Below are positions 27,701 through 36,213 of a DNA stretch of 64,000 bases, one piece after another (the first letter of the stretch is position 1; every line of letters begins with the position of its first letter). This DNA is from Deltaproteobacteria bacterium HGW-Deltaproteobacteria-12 (GTDB lineage: Bacteria > Desulfobacterota > Syntrophia > Syntrophales > Smithellaceae). The position numbers and the translations under genes are program-made. The notes under the pieces were generated by a model, which did no database searches, had not been told where the DNA came from, and worked only from the letters and a program-made list of their open reading frames with translations. The stretch lies in NCBI GenBank assembly GCA_002840565.1, contig PHBK01000003.1, forward strand, positions 133,722 to 197,721, in the 5' to 3' direction.

Positions 27701-29238
27701 ACCTTGCACAACTCATCTACGACCTGAAGAGTGCAAATCCTGAAGCACGTATATCCGTGAAGTTGGTGGCCGAAGTAGGCGTTGGCACAGTCGCAGCAGG
27801 TGTTGCCAAAGGCAAGGCGGACATGGTGCTTATCAGCGGACACGACGGCGGCACCGGAAACTCGCCGATTTCATCCATCAAACATACGGGCATTCCCTGG
27901 GAAATAGGCCTTGCGGAAACCCAGCAGACGCTTGTGATGAATCGCCTGCGCGAAAGAATCCGCGTTCAGGCCGATGGTCAGATGAGAACCGGCAGGGATG
28001 TTGTTATCGCCGCACTCCTTGGGGCGGAAGAGTACGGGTTTGGAACGGCATCACTTGTTTCTCTTGGCTGCGTTATGATGCGTAAATGTCATGTCAACAC
28101 TTGCCCTGTAGGCGTGGCAACGCAGGATCCCCTGCTCCGCGCAAAATTTGCGGGGAAGCCGGAACATCTGATGAACTTTATGAAATATGTTGCCCGGGAT
28201 GTGCGTGAAATCATGGCAGGCCTTGGCTTCAGGACAATAGATGAAATGGTTGGCCGCGTTGATGTTCTGGACATAAACGACGCGATTAAACACTGGAAGG
28301 CCAGCGGGCTCGATTTTTCCAAGGTTCTGGCAATGCCCGAAGTTCCGGCAGGGGGAAGCCTGCATTGCACGACAACGCAGGTTCACGACTTTTCTCTGGC
28401 GCTTGACCCAATCCTTATCGAAAAGGCAAAAGCGGCATTAAGCAATAAAGAGCGCGTCTCGATTGCATTACCCATCCGCAACTGCAACAGAACGACAGGC
28501 GCCACTCTTTCTTACGAAGTATCGAAAAAGTATGGCAGCGCCGGTCTGCCCCCCGAAACGATTAGCTGCAAATTTAACGGTTCCGCAGGCCAGAGTTTTG
28601 GCGCTTTTTTGGCTTCGGGCATTACCTTTGAACTTGAAGGCGATACAAACGACTATTTAGGAAAAGGATTGTCCGGCGGCAAGATAATTCTCTATCCGCA
28701 TAAGAAAGCAACATTCCGTCCCAGGAATAATATTATTGCAGGCAATGTCAGTCTGTTCGGGGCAACCGGTGGAGAAGTTTATATTAATGGCATGGCCGGC
28801 GAAAGGTTTGCCGTTCGCAACAGCGGCGCAATCGCTGTGGTTGAAGGTGTCGGCGACCATGCTTGCGAGTATATGACAGGCGGAATTGTAGTTGTTCTGG
28901 GTCGGACAGGCGTCAATTTTGCCGCGGGCATGAGCGGCGGCTTTGCATTTGTTCTTGATGAAGACCAGCTTTTTGATAATAAATGCAATCTGGAGATGGT
29001 TGATGTAGAGCCTGTAATTGAAGAAAACGACAGAACTACTCTTCATGGTCTAATAAGCAATCATTTCAAATATACCAACAGCGAACATGCATCCCGGATA
29101 CTCAGGGACTGGACAGAAATGCTGCCCCAGTTTGTAAAAGTAATGCCCATTGATTATCGCAAGGCCATTGAGCGTATGAAGAAAGCCGAGGCAAATGAAA
29201 CCGAAGTAGTTGCGGTTACAGAGGAGGTCATCAGATAA
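24712..29238 (+). CDS. gltB: Glutamate synthase large subunit
   Basis: 1508 residues, starting at a GTG (24712) with GAGG upstream. After a short propeptide the catalytic cysteine lies in HDSCGVGF. The central and FMN-binding domains follow, with SGEGGEDEERY, GAKPGEGGQL and the 3Fe-4S ligands in CVMMRKCHVNTCPVG. The C-terminal beta-helix has the GxxxG repeats (GGEVYINGMAGERFAVRNSGA). It transfers the glutamine amide to 2-oxoglutarate. The stop overlaps the gltD ATG (TAATG). Confidence 0.97.
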   Translation: MKKLALYDPFYEHDSCGVGFVVNVNGERSHQIVTDGITILRNLAHRGAIGGDSKTGDGAGMLIQMPHLFFARESEKTGFRLPEEGNYGVGKLFLSMDIKKRATAKALVEAVIKSEGGNTLGWRDVPVRPDCLGNMAISVMPFMVQVFVTFEGIKSAALELKLYIVRKCIEREAKKQGFSIDDLYFASFSSKTIVYKGMFVAPQFDYFYPDLTDPDFKSSLALIHQRYSTNTFPSWPLAQPFRCIAHNGEINTLRGNINKMTVREKTLKSTIFGNNISKLLPVIEPAMSDSGIFDNVYELLSHSGRSVEHAIMMMVPEAFGPKYQISEDKRAFYEFHASVMEPWDGPAAIAFTDGVKIGATLDRNGLRPCRYVITKKGKVVVASEVGVLDIAPEDVLQKGRLAPGKMILVDTALNRVIYDNEIKSSVSRRKPYRRWLEQNRIDLKGLFQAPGPVVIDHESLYRRQWIFGYTLEDIKFQLLPMAKDGQEPVNSMGNDAALAALSDRPQLLYNYFKQLFAQVTNPPIDPYRENLVMSLMSFVGRECNLLDETPQHCHQLKLPNPFLSNDDMLKIRNIDFEGYQSAVLPMLFDVCEGEAGLEKALLDICKDAENKLDRGYNLLVLSDRGVGESKAPIPALLAVAAVHHHLVRAQKRHMTGLIVETGEARDVMHFAALIGFGASAVNPYLAFEIIAKLKEKEEISERLEDCFEKYITALKKGLLKVMSKMGISTIRSYMGAQIFEAVGLNEEFIERYFPGTSSRIGGIGIETVAREVLMRHKSAFARDDIELESLDSGGNIQYRKFSEKHLYSAEAIALIHRAVRESSYERYKQYAALINDAGRNLCTLRGLFQFKKSEAIPVEEVEPVESIVKRFVSSAMSFGSISKEAHESIAIAMNRLGASSNSGEGGEDEERYTPLPNGDSKKSMIKQVASGRFGVTSNYLVNSKELQIKMAQGAKPGEGGQLAGFKVDEIIAKVRHSTPGVTLISPPPHHDIYSIEDLAQLIYDLKSANPEARISVKLVAEVGVGTVAAGVAKGKADMVLISGHDGGTGNSPISSIKHTGIPWEIGLAETQQTLVMNRLRERIRVQADGQMRTGRDVVIAALLGAEEYGFGTASLVSLGCVMMRKCHVNTCPVGVATQDPLLRAKFAGKPEHLMNFMKYVARDVREIMAGLGFRTIDEMVGRVDVLDINDAIKHWKASGLDFSKVLAMPEVPAGGSLHCTTTQVHDFSLALDPILIEKAKAALSNKERVSIALPIRNCNRTTGATLSYEVSKKYGSAGLPPETISCKFNGSAGQSFGAFLASGITFELEGDTNDYLGKGLSGGKIILYPHKKATFRPRNNIIAGNVSLFGATGGEVYINGMAGERFAVRNSGAIAVVEGVGDHACEYMTGGIVVVLGRTGVNFAAGMSGGFAFVLDEDQLFDNKCNLEMVDVEPVIEENDRTTLHGLISNHFKYTNSEHASRILRDWTEMLPQFVKVMPIDYRKAIERMKKAEANETEVVAVTEEVIR

Positions 29239-30662
29239 TGGGGAAAGTAACCGGGTTTCTTGAATATAGCCGTGTAACCGGCAATTATCTTCCTGTAAGA
29301 AAAAGGCTGAAGAATTATAAAGAATTCCTCATCGCGCCTGACGCTGAAGAATTAAAAAAACAGGGCGCACGGTGTATGGATTGCGGCATTCCCTATTGTC
29401 ATGCGATGGGATGTCCCGTTTACAATCTTATACCGGAGTGGAACGACTGCATTTATAAAGGCGATTGGCGAGACGCTTTTCTTCGCCTTGAACTTACAAA
29501 CAATCTGCCGGAAATCACCGGCCGCATCTGCCCCGCACCCTGCGAAGCTTCATGCACACTTGCGCTTAACAGCGCTCCGGTGACAATTAAGCAGATTGAG
29601 CTGGCGATTGTGGAAAACGGATTCAAACAGGGTTTCATTGTGCCTCGCCTGCCCCGAAAAGAAACCGGCAAGAGGGTCGCAGTTATCGGCAGCGGACCTG
29701 CCGGAATAGTTGCCGCTCAGCAGTTAAGGAGAAAGGGGTATTCCGTAACGGTGTTTGAAAAAAATCAAAAAATAGGTGGCATCCTCAGATACGGCATCCC
29801 GGATTTCAAACTGGAGAAATGGGTCCTCGACCGTAGATTGGATCTGTTGCGTGCAGAAGGCGTAAATTTTGTAACTAATGTACTTATCGGCGAAGATATC
29901 AGCGCCAGATATTTGCGCCGCTCATTTGATGCCGTTCTTCTCACAGTCGGCGCAGGCGAACCTCGAGACCTGAAGGTCCCCGGACGCGGTTTTGACGGCA
30001 TTCATTTTGCGATGGATTACCTGACTCAATCCAACAAACTGGTCAGTGGAGAAATTGCTCCCAGCCGTGAATTGATAAATGCCAGGAATAAGGTCGTGCT
30101 TGTCATAGGCGGTGGAGACACCGGTTCCGATTGTGTGGGAACAGCCAACCGGCAGGGCGCAAAGAAGGTTTATCAATTTGAGATTATGCCAAAACCGCAA
30201 ACATGGGAGAATCCTAATAATCCCGACTGGCCTTATTGGCCGAACATTCTTCGCACATCCTCTTCGCACGAAGAAGGATGTCGGCGCGATTGGTCAATTG
30301 CCACCAGTCATTTTTCCGGGAAGGATATTAAGGTTGAAGAAGGACACTTCAACCGCGTCGAATGGCGCAGGGATGAAAAAGGTCAGTGGAAAATGGCTGA
30401 TGTGCCAGGCGGTAGTTTCTCATTAAAAATCGATCTGGTTTTCCTGGCTATGGGATTCGTGCACGTCGAGCACAGCAGTCTTCTCGAAGATCTTCAGGTT
30501 GAATGTGACGCCAGCGGCAATATCAAAAGCAGCAACTATTGCACATCAGCGGAAGGCGTGTTTACGGCAGGCGATGCCAATACCGGCGCATCCCTTGTTG
30601 TCAGGGCAATATACCACGGACGGGAAGCCGCAAAGCAGATTGATGAATATCTGCAAGGATGA
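29238..30662 (+). CDS. gltD: Glutamate synthase small subunit (NADPH-type)
   Basis: 474 residues. An N-terminal region binds two Fe-S clusters (CMDCGIPYC, GCPV, ICPAPCEASC). The FAD fold opens with VIGSGPAGIVAAQQL and the pyridine-nucleotide fold with VIGGGDTGSDC. GDANTGASLVVRAIYHGREAA closes the FAD site. It feeds electrons from NAD(P)H to GltB and is translationally coupled to it. Confidence 0.97.
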   Translation: MGKVTGFLEYSRVTGNYLPVRKRLKNYKEFLIAPDAEELKKQGARCMDCGIPYCHAMGCPVYNLIPEWNDCIYKGDWRDAFLRLELTNNLPEITGRICPAPCEASCTLALNSAPVTIKQIELAIVENGFKQGFIVPRLPRKETGKRVAVIGSGPAGIVAAQQLRRKGYSVTVFEKNQKIGGILRYGIPDFKLEKWVLDRRLDLLRAEGVNFVTNVLIGEDISARYLRRSFDAVLLTVGAGEPRDLKVPGRGFDGIHFAMDYLTQSNKLVSGEIAPSRELINARNKVVLVIGGGDTGSDCVGTANRQGAKKVYQFEIMPKPQTWENPNNPDWPYWPNILRTSSSHEEGCRRDWSIATSHFSGKDIKVEEGHFNRVEWRRDEKGQWKMADVPGGSFSLKIDLVFLAMGFVHVEHSSLLEDLQVECDASGNIKSSNYCTSAEGVFTAGDANTGASLVVRAIYHGREAAKQIDEYLQG

Positions 30663-30818
30663 CTAATTAAGCTTGCCAGAAAATCCGATAACACAGAAAA
30701 TATGTTGAATTTTAAAGGTAAATGAGAGCATTATCCCGGGTCAGCGCAGATATCAGCGGATTAGACGAAATTATATGTTTCCTGCAGATGAGCGATAATG
30801 TTGTTTTCAGGCTGAGCT

Positions 30819-31163
30819 TCATATAGTTAACAGTTTTTCATTGTTTTTCAAAATCTCGGTTAGCGGGGCTCCCCAGTATTTGACTTCAATGTTAAGTTTT
30901 TCCAAAGTTTCCGTTACGCCTAATTGATCCGCACAAGCCTTGCAAGCTGTTATATGGACACCTGCCTCCAATGCTTTCTGGACCAATTTTTGAATATTTT
31001 TATCTTCACTCACCAATTTTGCAGGAGCCCCCCAAATAATCAGTGTGACGTCTTCCCACCAGTCTTTAAGGAGAGAATTTATGGTATACATGAATACCAT
31101 TTTTTCCGAAGTAATCGGATTATCATTGGTCCATAATACATAAAGATGTGTTTTTTCAGTCAT
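30819..31163 (-). CDS. DsrE-family protein
   Basis: 114 residues of the DsrE/DsrF-like fold, beginning with LYVLWTNDNPITSEKMVFMYTINS and holding GVHITACKACADQLGV, where conserved cysteines often act as sulfur carriers. The chain is cytoplasmic. The gene is single, between gltD and mltF, on the opposite strand. Sulfur transfer or a peroxide-related role is possible; neither is shown by context. Confidence 0.85.
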   Translation of the reverse strand: MTEKTHLYVLWTNDNPITSEKMVFMYTINSLLKDWWEDVTLIIWGAPAKLVSEDKNIQKLVQKALEAGVHITACKACADQLGVTETLEKLNIEVKYWGAPLTEILKNNEKLLTI

Positions 31164-31306
31164 CTGTTACCTCTCTTTCGTTTATCTGATTTGAAATGCT
31201 TTAATGGATTTGAATAAAAATAGAAATATCCTAAACTTTTCCTCGTCGATAAAAGATATCAAACTAGCATCCAAGTCATAACGTGTGAAAAAATAGCATT
31301 CGAAAG

Positions 31307-31320
31307 GGTGGATATCCACC
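31307..31320. promoter_or_regulatory. 14-bp perfect palindrome upstream of mltF
   Basis: GGTGGATATCCACC is a perfect palindrome lying 27 bases upstream of the -35 box of the mltF promoter. The position suits an activator or repressor site. No matching regulator is recognised nearby. Confidence 0.45.
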
Positions 31321-31347
31321 AAAATCGCCAACTGTGTCAGATAAGCA

Positions 31348-31376
31348 TTGACACAAAACACCGATCTTCTTATACT
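31348..31376 (+). promoter_or_regulatory. Consensus-like sigma-70 promoter of mltF
   Basis: TTGACA (31348-31353), a 17-base spacer and TATACT (31371-31376) form a near-consensus promoter. The start would be near 31383. It places any in-frame start before that point outside the transcript, supporting an mltF start at 31416 or 31452. Confidence 0.75.
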
Positions 31377-31451
31377 TCTTTACCATTCTTATGTAAATGC
31401 TTATCTAACAATACGATGAGATCAGAAAACCGGGAAATTGGAAAAACTCAA

Positions 31452-32984
31452 ATGGAGAGAAGAAGACGCTTCTATTGGCTTGGTATTGGTTTAGCCGGTG
31501 TTTTGCTGGCTTTGCTGATCTATCCGATGATTGGAAGATGGGACAGCAAGCCTTTAATCACCGAGCAACAACAACCACGCACCCTGGCTCTTGCCAGCAA
31601 AGAGTGGACCGGTGACTTCGATCAGATGCTGGAAAATCGGAGGATACGGGTGCTCGTACCCCACAGCAGGTCGCTCTATTTCAACGACAGGGGCAGGGAA
31701 CGCGGGATGATTGGTGAGTCCATGCGGGACTTTGAGCACTATCTCAACAAGAAATATTCCAAGAAGCTCGGCCGTCGGCCTTTAACTGTTTTTATTATAC
31801 CAACAACTCGTGATGCGCTGCTTACGGCCGTAGCCAGGGGGCAGGGCGATATCGCCGCCGGTGACATTACGGTAACGGAAGAGCGCTTAAAAACAGTGGA
31901 CTTCGCCGCTCCGGAGGGCGGGCCGCAGGTGAAAGAACTTTTGATTACAGGACCGCGGTCGCCAGCAGTCCGATCCTTGGAAGACCTCGCCGGTAAAACC
32001 GTGCACGTCCGGAAGTCAACTAGTTACTACAATAGCCTGTTGTCTCTGAATGAGCGATTTAAAAAAGAAGGAGGATTCTGGTCGCGGAAGAAGGCCCCGG
32101 TAAAAATTATTCTTGTGCCCGATGCCCTGGAGGATGAAGATATGCTGGAGATGCTCAACGCCGGCCTTTTCGAATTCATAGTGGTTGACGACGTAATGGC
32201 GAAGATGTGGGCGCAGATCCTGCCGAAGATAAAAGTCCGCGATGATATAGTGCTGCGCCAGGGCGGAAAAATAGGCTGGGCGATTCGCAAGGGGAGTCGC
32301 CTGCTCGAGGCTGAAATTCTGGAATTCTATAAGAATTACCTCAAGAAGCATGGTGTCATCGAGACCCGCCTGGTGCAATACCATAAGCGAATGAAGCAGA
32401 TCAAAGATCCCACGGGCACTGCCGAATGGAAGCGTTTCGAGCAGACACTTGCGCTTTTTGAAAAGTACGGTCAGAAGTACCAGTTCGATCCGGTGATGCT
32501 TGCAGCCCAGGGCTATCAGGAATCAACACTGGACCAGACGAAGCGGAGCCCGGCCGGCGCCATAGGCATCATGCAGATTATGCCGGCAACCGGGGCATCT
32601 TTGAAAGTAGGTGATATAAGTGTGACTGAGCCCAATATCCATGGGGGAACGAAATATATGGACATGCTCCTGACTACCTACCTGCCGGACAGGAACTTTA
32701 CGGAGCAAGACCGCACGCTCTTCGCTTTTGCCAGCTACAATGCCGGGCCGGGGAACATCTCTCGGATGCGTAAACTGGCGAAGGCAAGGGGGCTTGACCC
32801 CGACAAGTGGTTTAACAATGTGGAAGTGGTTACTGCCGAGAAGATCGGTCTCCAGACCACCACCTACGTCCGCAATATCTATAAGTACTACATAGCTTAC
32901 AAGCTTACACTCAAAGCCTTGGCGGAGAAGAGCGAGGCACGGGGAGGGCTTCCGACGGTCAAGAACAAGCCTGGGGAAAAATGA
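31452..32984 (+). CDS. MltF-like membrane-bound lytic transglycosylase
   Basis: 510 residues from the ATG at 31452 (GGAAA upstream); an ATG at 31416 would add 12. A transmembrane anchor (FYWLGIGLAGVLLALLIYPMI) is followed by a periplasmic SBP_bac_3-type domain (about residues 65-290, RIRVLVPHSRSLYF...). An SLT lysozyme-like domain comes next, with its catalytic glutamate in QGYQESTLDQTKRSPAGAIGIMQIMP. It cleaves peptidoglycan strands with anhydromuropeptide release. A sigma-70 promoter precedes it. Confidence 0.92.
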   Translation: MERRRRFYWLGIGLAGVLLALLIYPMIGRWDSKPLITEQQQPRTLALASKEWTGDFDQMLENRRIRVLVPHSRSLYFNDRGRERGMIGESMRDFEHYLNKKYSKKLGRRPLTVFIIPTTRDALLTAVARGQGDIAAGDITVTEERLKTVDFAAPEGGPQVKELLITGPRSPAVRSLEDLAGKTVHVRKSTSYYNSLLSLNERFKKEGGFWSRKKAPVKIILVPDALEDEDMLEMLNAGLFEFIVVDDVMAKMWAQILPKIKVRDDIVLRQGGKIGWAIRKGSRLLEAEILEFYKNYLKKHGVIETRLVQYHKRMKQIKDPTGTAEWKRFEQTLALFEKYGQKYQFDPVMLAAQGYQESTLDQTKRSPAGAIGIMQIMPATGASLKVGDISVTEPNIHGGTKYMDMLLTTYLPDRNFTEQDRTLFAFASYNAGPGNISRMRKLAKARGLDPDKWFNNVEVVTAEKIGLQTTTYVRNIYKYYIAYKLTLKALAEKSEARGGLPTVKNKPGEK

Positions 32985-33247
32985 TGATGCAATACAAGGA
33001 GAAAATTCAATACGCCCGATATCTCTGCCTTTCAATTTCGCTCATGCTCTGGCGTGTGCCCTTTTCACCATAAAAGCATCCATACTTCGTCTTATGACCG
33101 TTGACTGAGCTTTGCTTGATCCACCTTAGCCGGAGCAAATAAATAATTTTCCCAGTGAGAGATGAAGAAGAAATTAACATGGAATGTGCCGCATTTTTTT
33201 GATACCTTCACCTCTCCATTTCCCAACACCCATTCAGGAGAAAAGGC

Positions 33248-34279
33248 ATGCGACAGATGAAAAAATATGCCTGTTTATTTTTTGTGTTACTTTTTGCCTT
33301 TACAGCCGGAACAGGCGCGGCTGATGAAAATGTGAAACTGCCGGAGGGGCTTTACGCAAAACTGGTGACGTCCAAAGGCGATATCCTCATCTCGCTGGAA
33401 TTTGAAAAAGCACCCCTCACGGTGGCCAACTTTGTCGGTCTGGCCGAGGGCACAAAGGAATCAAACCGCGGGCAGAGTGCTCGCTTTTATGATGGCCTGA
33501 CTTTCCATCGTGTCCTTCCCCATTTCATGATTCAAGGGGGTGATCCGCAGGGAAACGGGAGCGGCGGGCCCGGCTATAAATTCCCCGATGAATTTGATGA
33601 CACCCTTACCCATGATGGCCCGGGCGTGTTATCCATGGCCAATGCCGGCCCGGATACCAACGGGAGCCAATTTTTTATTACGCAGGCCAAAACCCCCTGG
33701 CTGGACGGCAAACATACGGTCTTTGGACGCACTGTCGAAGGTCAGAATGTTGTTAATTCCATTGGGGCGGGCGATATAATAAAAACGATAGAAATCATCC
33801 GCATCGGCGACAAGGCCGAGGCCTTCAAGGCCGATCAAGCTTCTTTTGACGCGCTGCTGGCCCAACTTTTACAAGACAAGGCACAAGGGAAGAAAAAGAT
33901 AAATTCCCGGGACCTGGCCCTGATCAAAGAAAAATATCCCCGGGCCATCAGTCTTCCTTCCGGTCTGATGTATTTTGTTCTGGCGGAAGGTGCGGGCGAC
34001 AAAACACCGGCGCGGGGAACAACCGTCAGCGTTCATTACTCAGGCCGATTGCTCAATGGAACAAAATTTGACAGCACCGTGGATCGCGGCAAACCCCTGC
34101 GGTTTCCCGTCGGTGTCGGCCGGGTGATCAAGGGCTGGGAGGAGGCATTTCAATCCATGAAAAAGGGAGAAAAACGCATCCTCATCATTCCCCCGCACCT
34201 GGGTTACGGGGAGATGCGCATCGGACCCGTTCCACCCAACTCGATACTGGTTTTTGAAGTCGAACTGCTGGATTTCTGA
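33248..34279 (+). CDS. Secreted dual peptidyl-prolyl isomerase: cyclophilin fused to FKBP
   Basis: 343 residues. A signal peptide (KKYACLFFVLLFAFTAGTGAA) precedes a cyclophilin domain (about 36-195), with FHRVLPHFMIQGGDPQGNGSGGPGY and NGSQFFITQAKTPWLDGKHTVFG. A linker of about 40 charged residues follows. The FKBP domain (about 235-343) has VSVHYSGRLLNGTKFDSTVDRGKPLRFPVG, VIKGWEEAFQSMKKGEKR and GYGEMRIGPVPPNSILVFEVELL. Both halves keep the usual active-site residues, so both may be active on proteins outside the cytoplasm. The gene stands alone. Confidence 0.93.
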   Translation: MRQMKKYACLFFVLLFAFTAGTGAADENVKLPEGLYAKLVTSKGDILISLEFEKAPLTVANFVGLAEGTKESNRGQSARFYDGLTFHRVLPHFMIQGGDPQGNGSGGPGYKFPDEFDDTLTHDGPGVLSMANAGPDTNGSQFFITQAKTPWLDGKHTVFGRTVEGQNVVNSIGAGDIIKTIEIIRIGDKAEAFKADQASFDALLAQLLQDKAQGKKKINSRDLALIKEKYPRAISLPSGLMYFVLAEGAGDKTPARGTTVSVHYSGRLLNGTKFDSTVDRGKPLRFPVGVGRVIKGWEEAFQSMKKGEKRILIIPPHLGYGEMRIGPVPPNSILVFEVELLDF

Positions 34280-34344
34280 CAGGTGCTATATTAACGGTGC
34301 TCCACCGGGCAGGGAAAAAATAGGATGTGTCTTATCAAAAATAT

Positions 34345-35931
34345 CTAATCAGCTTCATTAGAATTTTTGTTTTTTTTACGGAATAGTTTCGGATTAATGT
34401 CCAGTTTGGAGATTTTGTACTGAATAATCCGTTTGGTGGTCCCCAGAATTTTTGCCGCTTTCGTCTGATTGCCGCCGGTTTCTTCCAGGGCGTCAAGGAT
34501 CAAGGTTCTCTCCTGTGCTTCCACAACATAAGATAATTTGCCGGGTTCCTTTTTGTCTAATTCCTTTTCCTTGGCCTGCAGGGATGGCGGCAAATGCATG
34601 CATTCGATGGTGTCGCCATTAGACATCAGCACAGCGCGCTCAATACAGTTTTCCAGTTCCCGGACATTGCCCGGCCATTTATGAGACAAAAACGCTTCGA
34701 CCGCCGCCGAAGATATCTTTTTAACATTTTTGCCCATTTCCTTACTGTATTTAAGAATGAAATGATCGGCGAGCAGGATAATATCGCTGCCCCGTTCGCG
34801 CAAAGCGGGCAGGTAGATGGGAAAAACATTCAGGCGGTAAAACAAATCGGCACGAAAACGTTCCGCCAGGATGTCCTGCTCTAAATTTCTGTTGGTCGCG
34901 GCAATAATGCGCACGTTTACTTTAACTACCCTCGAGGAGCCCAGCGGCTGGAATTTCTTTTCCTGTAAAACACGTAGAAGTTTCACCTGGGCTGCCGCCG
35001 ATAGTTCGCCTACTTCATCTAAAAAAATAGTGCCGCCGTTGGCTTCTTCAAAGCGGCCCCGGCGCTGCTGAAGAGCCCCGGTAAAAGCGCCTTTTTCATG
35101 GCCAAAGAGCTCGCTTTCAATAAGAGTGTCCGGAATCGCCGCACAATTTACCTGCACCATGGGCCCGTTGCGCCGCGAGCTGTTCATGTGAATTGCCTGA
35201 GCAATGAGCTCTTTGCCGGTGCCCGTCTGGCCGGTAATCAAAACGGTCGTGTTGGAATCGGCCACCTGAGCGACCAGGCCGAACACTTCCTGCATCGGTT
35301 TGGAATGGCCGATAATGTCTATTGACGGTGGACGGGCGCTGCCGACAATTTTTCGCAGCCGCCTGTTCTCTTCCTCCAGTGCTCTTATATGCACGGCTTT
35401 GGCCATCAACTCGGCCACGGAGGACAGCATGGCCAGTTCTTTGTCCAGGTCTTCTACCGCCTGGGCAACTTTATCAGCGGATAGAACTCCTACGACGCTG
35501 TCATCGTAAATTATCGGAACACAAAGAAAAGCGAGCTCCGACCTGTTTAAATGTTTTCTTGCTCCGGTGCGATCTAAAAAATGCGTGGCCTGACCCAGGT
35601 TGGCAATTGCCATCGGGCGACCGGTCTCCGCTACTTTGCCGGTTATGCCTTCACCGGGTTTGTAGATAACGTCCATTCCGTCAATATTTATGTCATGGGC
35701 AATATCCAGCCAGACTTCCTTTTTTTCACGGTCTAAAAGAGAAATCATGCCGCGCTGCATACCCAGATGCGCGCTCATTTCCTGCAGCACCTTCTCCAGT
35801 TGATCGCGCAGTTCCTCCGGCTGGGCCAATATTTTTGCTATTGCATGCAAAACGGCAAGCTCTTCATAACTATGGATACTCAATGCTCCGTACCTTTCCT
35901 CGGTGGAGATGTTTGTCAATGCCTTCTTCAT
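34345..35931 (-). CDS. GAF-domain (NifA-type) sigma-54-dependent activator
   Basis: 528 residues. A GAF sensor (about 25-185; [26 protein letters not shown]) is followed by an AAA+ domain with Walker A GQTGTGKE, the canonical GAFTGA loop and Walker [10 protein letters not shown] Fis-type HTH ([25 protein letters not shown]) ends the protein. The architecture is that of NifA. No nif genes are in the window; the sigma-54 promoters of glnN and gltBD are reasonable targets. It sits divergent to a DUF819 transporter-like gene. Confidence 0.93.
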   Translation of the reverse strand: MKKALTNISTEERYGALSIHSYEELAVLHAIAKILAQPEELRDQLEKVLQEMSAHLGMQRGMISLLDREKKEVWLDIAHDINIDGMDVIYKPGEGITGKVAETGRPMAIANLGQATHFLDRTGARKHLNRSELAFLCVPIIYDDSVVGVLSADKVAQAVEDLDKELAMLSSVAELMAKAVHIRALEEENRRLRKIVGSARPPSIDIIGHSKPMQEVFGLVAQVADSNTTVLITGQTGTGKELIAQAIHMNSSRRNGPMVQVNCAAIPDTLIESELFGHEKGAFTGALQQRRGRFEEANGGTIFLDEVGELSAAAQVKLLRVLQEKKFQPLGSSRVVKVNVRIIAATNRNLEQDILAERFRADLFYRLNVFPIYLPALRERGSDIILLADHFILKYSKEMGKNVKKISSAAVEAFLSHKWPGNVRELENCIERAVLMSNGDTIECMHLPPSLQAKEKELDKKEPGKLSYVVEAQERTLILDALEETGGNQTKAAKILGTTKRIIQYKISKLDINPKLFRKKNKNSNEAD

Positions 35932-36082
35932 TGATGGCAGCCTTTCTCTTAATATAACAAAATTGTTCCAATTGCTAGATAAATTTACCTTTTGCCCTTA
36001 TGCGATGCAATTATTGATCCAAATTTGTAATTATTGATGTTTTAGGCAATTTGGTGCTTATTATTCTTTGTTCATTATTCTT

Positions 36083-36111
36083 TTGACATGCACAACCGAT
36101 TTTCCTATACT
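36083..36111 (+). promoter_or_regulatory. Consensus-like sigma-70 promoter of the DUF819 gene
   Basis: TTGACA (36083-36088), a 17-base spacer and TATACT (36106-36111) form a near-perfect promoter. The start would fall near 36118, about 95 bases before the preferred ATG. The upstream side toward the sigma-54 activator contains a repeated AATTATTGAT. Confidence 0.75.
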
Positions 36112-36213
36112 CCTTTCCGGGGAAAACAAGTTCATTACAAATAACTGTTTACCGGACCGTATAGCTCACTGCCGTTTAGTGACCATGTGAAGTTCTCTGT
36201 TTCGCGAGGTGTG

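Noticed and set aside
32982..33075. Short frame beginning at the mltF stop codon
   Set aside because: About 29 codons, no conserved features and no clear ribosome-binding site.
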